Source of the DNA: Limnohabitans sp. Hippo3
GTDB lineage: Bacteria > Pseudomonadota > Gammaproteobacteria > Burkholderiales > Burkholderiaceae_C
Length of the DNA: 64,000 nt
Direction: 5' to 3'
Assembly: GCF_003063665.1 (NCBI RefSeq)
Contig: NZ_NESF01000001.1
Coordinates: 682,001-746,000, forward strand
Shown: piece by piece, positions 59,131-64,000 of the stretch
How positions within the stretch are numbered: position 1 is the first letter of the stretch
Layout: the number at the start of each line of letters is the position of its first letter
Notes under the pieces: model-generated
Told to the model about the DNA's origin: nothing
What the model saw: the letters and a program-made list of their open reading frames with translations, nothing else
Databases searched by the model: none
Translations under genes and position numbers: made by a program

Positions 59131-59898
59131 ATGACCGCACCACTCACAGGACAAGTTGCATGGATCACAGGCGGGGGCAGCGGCATCGGGCTGGCAGGCG
59201 CGATAGAGCTGGTCAAGGCCGGGGCCCATGTGGTGATTTCGGGCCGCAACGCCGCCACCAATGCCAGCGCTTTGGCGGCTCTGAAGGCTGTGGGCAGCGC
59301 CGAGGCCCTGCTGCTGGACGTGGCCGACAAGCACGCCGTCAAGGCGGCCGTGCAACAGATTCTGGACCAACATGGGCGCATCGACATTCTGGTGACCAGC
59401 GCGGGCACCAATGCCACACAACGCAACTTCGACGTGGTCACGCCCGAGGCTTGGGACGATGTGGTGGCCATCAACCTGTCGGGCCTGTTTTATTGCGTGC
59501 ACGCGGTTCTGCCCGCCATGCGCCAGCAGCAAAGCGGTTTGATCATCAACGTGTCCTCATGGGCGGGGCTGTACGCATCCAAGCTGACTGGCCCGGCCTA
59601 CAACGCCACCAAACGCGCCGTGCTGGCCTTGACCGAGTCCATCAACATGGAAGAGTGCACAAACGGCATCCGCGCTACCTCGCTCTTGCCCGGCGAGGTG
59701 GCCACACCCATCCTGAACAAGCGGCCTGTGCCGCCGTCTGCCGAGCAACGCGAGCGCATGGTACAGGGCGAGGACATGGGACAGGCCATCCTGTTTGTGG
59801 CGCAGATGCCCGCCCGCACCTGCATCAACGAGTTGATCATCTCCCCCACCTTCAACCGCTTTTACACAGGCGGGCTGGAGACACCACCCAAGCGCTGA
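59131..59898 (+). CDS. Short-chain dehydrogenase/reductase
   Basis: A 255-residue classical SDR. The cofactor motif is TGGGSGIG at about residues 14-21; the active site is Ser in NVSSWAG and Tyr/Lys in YNATK. The usual NNAG is changed to TSAGTNA. The substrate is unknown. The start at MTAPLTGQVAW has family support. The EamA gene starts 10 bp after the stop. Confidence 0.92.
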   Translation: MTAPLTGQVAWITGGGSGIGLAGAIELVKAGAHVVISGRNAATNASALAALKAVGSAEALLLDVADKHAVKAAVQQILDQHGRIDILVTSAGTNATQRNFDVVTPEAWDDVVAINLSGLFYCVHAVLPAMRQQQSGLIINVSSWAGLYASKLTGPAYNATKRAVLALTESINMEECTNGIRATSLLPGEVATPILNKRPVPPSAEQRERMVQGEDMGQAILFVAQMPARTCINELIISPTFNRFYTGGLETPPKR

Positions 59899-59908
59899 GC
59901 CTCGCCCG

Positions 59909-60799
59909 ATGAGTCAGCTTTTCAGCGACAGCGCCCGGCACCGCCGCATCGGCATTGCGCTGGTGACGGTCACCACCTTGATGTTTGCGGTGCTTGACGC
60001 ATCGGCCAAGTGGCTGGTGCTCACCCTGCCCGTGATGCAGGTGGTGTGGATGCGCTTTTTGACACACGCACTGTTTTCCATCGCGGTGTTCGCGCCATCG
60101 CTCAAAGGCGATCTGCTGCGCTGGCGGCACCCGCGTTTGCAGTTGCTGCGCGGCTTGATGCTGGCGGCCATGACCGGCCTGAACTTCTGGGCCTTGCAGT
60201 ATTTGCAGCTGGCCGAGACTGGGGCGATGCAGTTTTCCGTGCCGATTTTGATTGCGCTGCTGTCGGCCTGGTGGTTGGGCGAGCGGCTGGACGCCAAGCG
60301 TTGGCTGGCCATTGCGGTGGGCTTTGCGGGGGTGCTGGTCATCATCCGCCCCGGCAGCCAAGGCTTTCACCCAGCCATCTTGCTGTCGGCGCTCAATGCC
60401 ATTTTGTATGCGCTCTTCAACATGATGACGCGGCATCTGGCCAACAGCGAAAACCCGGCCACCACACAAATGACCTCGGCGGTGGTGGCCACTTTGGCCC
60501 TGACGCCCGTGGCGCTGTGGCAATGGCACCAACCGGCCACGCTGCTGGAATGGTGCGTGATGGCACTGGCCGGTTTGTGCGGCGGCATTGGCCACCACTT
60601 TGTGGCTGTGGCGCACCGCTACGCCTCAGCGGCGGTGTTGGGACCATTTTTGTACCAGCAGATCGTTTACATGACGGTGCTGGGTTGGCTGGTGTTTGGC
60701 CAGGTGCCCGACCTGCCTGTGGTGCTGGGCGCTTTGGTGGTGGTGGCCAGCGGCCTGTATTTGCTGTGGCGCGAGTTTCAGGGCACCCACCACGACTGA
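59909..60799 (+). CDS. EamA/DMT-family membrane transporter
   Basis: A 296-residue inner-membrane protein with about ten helices in two repeated EamA halves. Typical segments are FWALQYLQLAETGAMQFSVPIL (shortened: LAETGAMQFSVP) and AVLGPFLYQQIVYMTVLGWLVF near the C-terminus. It probably exports a metabolite. Ten bp after the SDR gene, so likely the same operon. Confidence 0.9.
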   Translation: MSQLFSDSARHRRIGIALVTVTTLMFAVLDASAKWLVLTLPVMQVVWMRFLTHALFSIAVFAPSLKGDLLRWRHPRLQLLRGLMLAAMTGLNFWALQYLQLAETGAMQFSVPILIALLSAWWLGERLDAKRWLAIAVGFAGVLVIIRPGSQGFHPAILLSALNAILYALFNMMTRHLANSENPATTQMTSAVVATLALTPVALWQWHQPATLLEWCVMALAGLCGGIGHHFVAVAHRYASAAVLGPFLYQQIVYMTVLGWLVFGQVPDLPVVLGALVVVASGLYLLWREFQGTHHD

Positions 60800-60906
60800 T
60801 GCACTGAACGCTTGTTTGAGTCAGATCGGTGACACCCAGACCGCCGACCCGCACACAAGATGTGAGCATGCCTGATGCATTTGGGTTGCCTTCAAAGGAG
60901 TCCTGC

Positions 60907-61968
60907 ATGTCTTCTTCTCCTCGCTGGAAAAACCGCCCACCGGGCTCGAACTGGGGCGACTTCGGGCCTGACGACCAGTACGGTCGCATGAACCTGTTGA
61001 CGACTGAAAAAGTCCTGCAAGGCATGCAAGAAGTGCGCACGGGACGGACCTTCAACCTGAGCTTGCCGCTGGATTTTCCGGGTGGCAACGTGCTCAACCC
61101 GCGGCGTCAGCCACCCGTGCTGCGCCCCACCTTGCGCGGCGACAAGCCCAATATGAACTACCAGCTCTGGTGTGACGATCCGGCCTGCACCGATGTGGTG
61201 TGCGACGACCTGGTCATCATGCACTTGCAGTACAGCACCCAGTGGGACAGCCTGGCGCATGTGGGCTCGATGTTCGATGCCAACGGCGACGGTGTGCCCG
61301 AGCCGGTTTATTACAACGGCTTTCGCGCGGGCAGCGATGTCGTGGGGCCCAGCAGTGGATCGGGGGCGGGTATTTTTGGTTTTCCCGAGATCGCCCGTGA
61401 ATCGACATCAACGGCCAAGGCCTTGGGCATCGAGAAAATGTCCGAGCGCTGTGTGCAGGGCCGTGCGGTCATGATCGACCTGCATGCCCATCTGGGCCGC
61501 GAGCGGGTGCGGGTGGGCTACGACATGCTGCTGGACATCCTGCACCAGGACCGGGTGGTGGTGGAGCCCGGCGACATGGTGTGTCTGCACACGGGCTTTG
61601 CGCAGATGCTGCTGGAGATGAACAAACAGCCCGATCCGCATGCGGTGGAAAACTCTTGCGCGGTGCTGGAAGGACGCGACGAGCGGCTGCTGCAGTGGAT
61701 CACCGATTCGGGCCTGGTGGCGCTGATCGCCGACAACTACGCGGTCGAAGGCTTGCCCGCCACACCCCGGCCCGGCAGCTGCGCGGCTTTGCCCTTGCAC
61801 GAGCATTGCCTGTTCAAGCTGGGCGTGCATCTGGGCGAGATCTGGCACCTCACCCCCCTGGCCCACTGGCTGCGGGCGGCTGGCCGTTCGCGCTTTTTGC
61901 TCACGGCCCCACCGCTGCGCCTGCCGGGGGCCATTGGCTCACCCGTCACGCCCATCGCCACCGTGTGA
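60907..61968 (+). CDS. Cyclase-family hydrolase (PF04199)
   Basis: A 353-residue metal-dependent hydrolase of the cyclase/kynurenine-formamidase superfamily. The metal-site region reads STQWDSLAHVG: the first His of the usual GTHxD motif is Gln here, a known subgroup variant, while later His residues in DLHAHLG and LPLHEHCLFKLGV are kept. The start MSSSPRWKNRP has an AAAGGAG ribosome site, so the longer frame from 60829 is rejected. Confidence 0.88.
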   Translation: MSSSPRWKNRPPGSNWGDFGPDDQYGRMNLLTTEKVLQGMQEVRTGRTFNLSLPLDFPGGNVLNPRRQPPVLRPTLRGDKPNMNYQLWCDDPACTDVVCDDLVIMHLQYSTQWDSLAHVGSMFDANGDGVPEPVYYNGFRAGSDVVGPSSGSGAGIFGFPEIARESTSTAKALGIEKMSERCVQGRAVMIDLHAHLGRERVRVGYDMLLDILHQDRVVVEPGDMVCLHTGFAQMLLEMNKQPDPHAVENSCAVLEGRDERLLQWITDSGLVALIADNYAVEGLPATPRPGSCAALPLHEHCLFKLGVHLGEIWHLTPLAHWLRAAGRSRFLLTAPPLRLPGAIGSPVTPIATV

Positions 61969-62000
61969 CACCCGCTGTGGATGGCCTGTAGCCCTTGGCC

Positions 62001-62834
62001 TCAATCGATTTGGGTTTGCGCCAGCGTGCCCGATTCCACCAAGCGACGGATGGCCCCAGCCACCTGCTCTTCGCGCCCCGCAAAGCCATGCTGGGTAAAC
62101 GCCTGGCAGGCCTCGCCACGGAAACCCGATCCGCCCGACACCGACGCCAAGCCCACGCCCCATTTTTCAGCGATGGCCACGGCATCCCGGTGGTACGTCA
62201 TTGGGCAAGGGTCCTGACGGTGGTGAAAGATGAATTGCGGGGTTTTGAACGGCCCAAACTCTAGCCCCTGATCTCTGGCCTTGCTGTAGGTGCCCGCGGT
62301 GTGGACGATACCGGCATAGAGGTTTTGCCCATGCTTGAGCAAGCCAGCGGTGGTGATCACCCCTCTGCTGGTGGACACGGCCCAGATGTGCACCAAGCTG
62401 GGGATTTTTCTTTGCACCTCTTGAACCAAGAGCGCAATGTCTTGCGCCCGCTCGGCTGTGGCCTGGTAGTTGTCGGGGCACTGGGTTTCAAAATCGGACC
62501 GACAGTCGAGCAACAAGGTGACGACCTGGGGAGACAGCAGGTGCTGACGGGCACGCACCAAAAAATTGCCGTTTTGCCGGGTGGTGATCTGCCCCGCCTC
62601 GTTCAGACGTGGCCGGGTGACCCCGGGGTGCCCCGACACCACCACCAGCAGTTTTTGAGGGGCCACAGCCGAATCCAGCTTGGACAACACGCCTTGCTGG
62701 GTGAACCCCTGCGGGGTCTTGACGGTGACGATCTCTTCGATGATGCGGGCGGGCGCACTCGGTGCATCAGTGGCTCTGGCGATGCCCATAACCCCATAAA
62801 ACGCCAAGGCCAACACCCAAAGTTTGCCCACCAT
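62001..62834 (-). CDS. Exported alpha/beta-hydrolase-like protein
   Basis: A 277-residue protein with a signal peptide (VLALAFYGVMGIARA). The chain LLVVVSGHPGVTRP and VSTSRGVITTAGLL suggest an alpha/beta-hydrolase-like fold, with STSRG as a possible nucleophile elbow. Late residues include IFHHRQDPCP. Substrate unknown. Start MVGKLWVLALAF is chosen over a long upstream extension that overlaps the next gene's start region. Confidence 0.7.
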   Translation of the reverse strand: MVGKLWVLALAFYGVMGIARATDAPSAPARIIEEIVTVKTPQGFTQQGVLSKLDSAVAPQKLLVVVSGHPGVTRPRLNEAGQITTRQNGNFLVRARQHLLSPQVVTLLLDCRSDFETQCPDNYQATAERAQDIALLVQEVQRKIPSLVHIWAVSTSRGVITTAGLLKHGQNLYAGIVHTAGTYSKARDQGLEFGPFKTPQFIFHHRQDPCPMTYHRDAVAIAEKWGVGLASVSGGSGFRGEACQAFTQHGFAGREEQVAGAIRRLVESGTLAQTQID

Positions 62835-62978
62835 GACCAACCCCTTCCAATGTGGATATTCAGGAAATGTGCTCCATTGTGACTGGGCTGGCGACACGAC
62901 GAATCCTGAATGTGACTGCCCAAATGGACAGAGCATGATGGAATAGCCCCTGCCCTTCAGCCCATCTAGAGACAGACC

Positions 62979-63902
62979 ATGGTCCATTATTTTGACGAAG
63001 CCCGCGTGCAGCAACTGCTGAACGTGCCCGACCTGCTGCAAGGCGTGCGCGAGGCCTTGGTGGCCTTGACGCTGGGCCAGGTGGTGCAGCCGCTGCGCAT
63101 GGTCATGCCGATTGGCGAGGCCTCCAATGATGGCCTGCTGTTTTTAAAACCTGCGCAACTGGGCGATGCCTTGAGCACCAAGCTCATCACGCTGGTGCCG
63201 GGCAATGCGCAAAAGGGCTTGCCCACGCTGCTGAGCACCATTGTCTTGATGGACCCGGCCACGGGCCAGACGCTGGCCGTGATGGAGGGCAACACCATCA
63301 CCGCCATGCGCACGGCAGCTGCCTCTGCCGTGGCGGCCGATGCGCTGGTGCCACACACACCGCAGGTGGTGGCCATGCTGGGCAGCGGCGTGCTGGCCCG
63401 CAGCCACGCGCAAATGCTGCGGGCCGTGCGCGAGGTGTCCGAGATTCGGGTTTGGAGCCCCAACGCAGGCAACGCGCAGCAGTGCGCACACGACATTGGC
63501 GGCATGGCTTGCGCCAGCGCTGAAGAGGCGGTGCGCGGGGCCGACATCGTGTGCACCGTGACCAATGCCAGCGAACCCGTGCTGCAGGGCACCTGGCTCA
63601 AGCCCGGTGCCTTTGTGGCGGCTGTGGGCGCGCCCCGCCCCACCTGGCGCGAGCTGGACGATGCGGCCATGAACAATTGGGTGGTGGCCGATCAGCGCGA
63701 AGCGGCTGAAAAAGAATCGGGCGATGTGCTGCTTTCAGGCGCGCGGGTCGCGGCCGAAATTGGCGAAGTGTTGTGCGGGCGTGTGGCGCCACCGCCTGCG
63801 GGCACCACCATCGTTTTCAAATCGCTGGGCCAGGCGGTGGAAGACACGGTGGCGGCCCGTTTGGTTTACCGCGCGGCATTGGCCGAAGGCAATCGCCCAT
63901 GA
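62979..63902 (+). CDS. Ornithine cyclodeaminase/mu-crystallin family protein
   Basis: A 307-residue Rossmann-fold enzyme. STKLITLVPGN, EGNTITAMRTAAASAVAAD and VAMLGSGVLARSHAQML (cofactor loop GSGVLA) are family features. Members are ornithine cyclodeaminases, alanine dehydrogenases or ketimine reductases; the exact substrate is open. Its stop overlaps the start of the FAD oxidoreductase gene by 4 bp (ATGA). Confidence 0.92.
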   Translation: MVHYFDEARVQQLLNVPDLLQGVREALVALTLGQVVQPLRMVMPIGEASNDGLLFLKPAQLGDALSTKLITLVPGNAQKGLPTLLSTIVLMDPATGQTLAVMEGNTITAMRTAAASAVAADALVPHTPQVVAMLGSGVLARSHAQMLRAVREVSEIRVWSPNAGNAQQCAHDIGGMACASAEEAVRGADIVCTVTNASEPVLQGTWLKPGAFVAAVGAPRPTWRELDDAAMNNWVVADQREAAEKESGDVLLSGARVAAEIGEVLCGRVAPPPAGTTIVFKSLGQAVEDTVAARLVYRAALAEGNRP

Positions 63903-64000
63903 GCCGCACCGATGTGGTGATTGTGGGCAGCGGCGTGATGGGTGCGGCCACGGCCTATTGGCTGATCCGCCTGCAGCCTGGCTTGAAAGTGACGCTGATC
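63899..64000 (+). CDS. FAD-dependent oxidoreductase (DAO family), N-terminal fragment
   Basis: The first 34 codons are visible, beginning MSRTDVVIVGSGVMGAATAYW, which carries the GxGxxG FAD-binding loop (GSGVMG). It is translationally coupled to the ornithine-cyclodeaminase-family gene. The frame continues beyond the window edge; a D-amino-acid oxidase-like role is likely. Confidence 0.85.
   Translation, partial: MSRTDVVIVGSGVMGAATAYWLIRLQPGLKVTLI

Overview
The window looks like a chromosomal segment of a Burkholderiales bacterium, most likely Comamonadaceae (Limnohabitans/Rhodoferax-like). This is inferred from gene order and protein character: rpsO-pnp-quinone oxidoreductase-tpiA-secG-tRNA-Leu-nuoA..N-DUF2818-NUDIX-DUF1178 is a typical betaproteobacterial run. 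No database search was possible.

Layout. (1) 1-16.2 kb, surface proteins: the N-terminal 3111 codons of a giant RTX repeat protein on the minus strand, running off the left edge; an AT-rich divergent gap; a SapC-family protein; and an 1843-residue type V autotransporter whose passenger combines a FliD-like module with a long glycine-rich tract. (2) 16.3-37.8 kb, housekeeping, all minus strand: rpsO, pnp, a quinone oxidoreductase, tpiA, secG, tRNA-Leu(GAG), the complete 14-subunit NADH dehydrogenase I operon (nuoA-N), DUF2818, a NUDIX hydrolase, DUF1178 and arfB. (3) 38.1-49.1 kb: a PLP aminotransferase, a small exported protein and the recC-recB-recD operon. REP-like palindromes have entered recC and recD and are translated in frame. 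(4) 49.4-55.6 kb, an accessory patch of small genes: a frameshifted TatA-like remnant, a WYL regulator, a macrodomain protein, two gene fragments joined at an apparent deletion, a VRR-NUC nuclease with two small downstream genes, a SpoT-like HD hydrolase behind an attenuator-like leader, a six-repeat beta-flower-like protein and an RHH/PIN toxin-antitoxin pair. (5) 55.6-64 kb: HupE/UreJ-family protein coupled to an exported TPR protein, a small exported peptide, flavin reductase, SDR, EamA transporter, cyclase-family hydrolase, an exported alpha/beta-hydrolase-like protein, an ornithine-cyclodeaminase-family enzyme and the start of a DAO-type FAD oxidoreductase.

How it works together. The nuo operon supplies respiratory complex I; pnp/rpsO and tpiA/secG are core RNA decay, ribosome, glycolysis and secretion genes; recCBD is recombinational repair. 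The surface cluster suggests adhesion or S-layer-like functions. The least explained parts are the FliD-like module inside an autotransporter, the 49-55 kb accessory patch beside recBCD, and the REP-like elements inside recombination genes. Long plus-strand reading frames opposite the RTX gene, nuo, recBCD and pnp are shadows and were left out.
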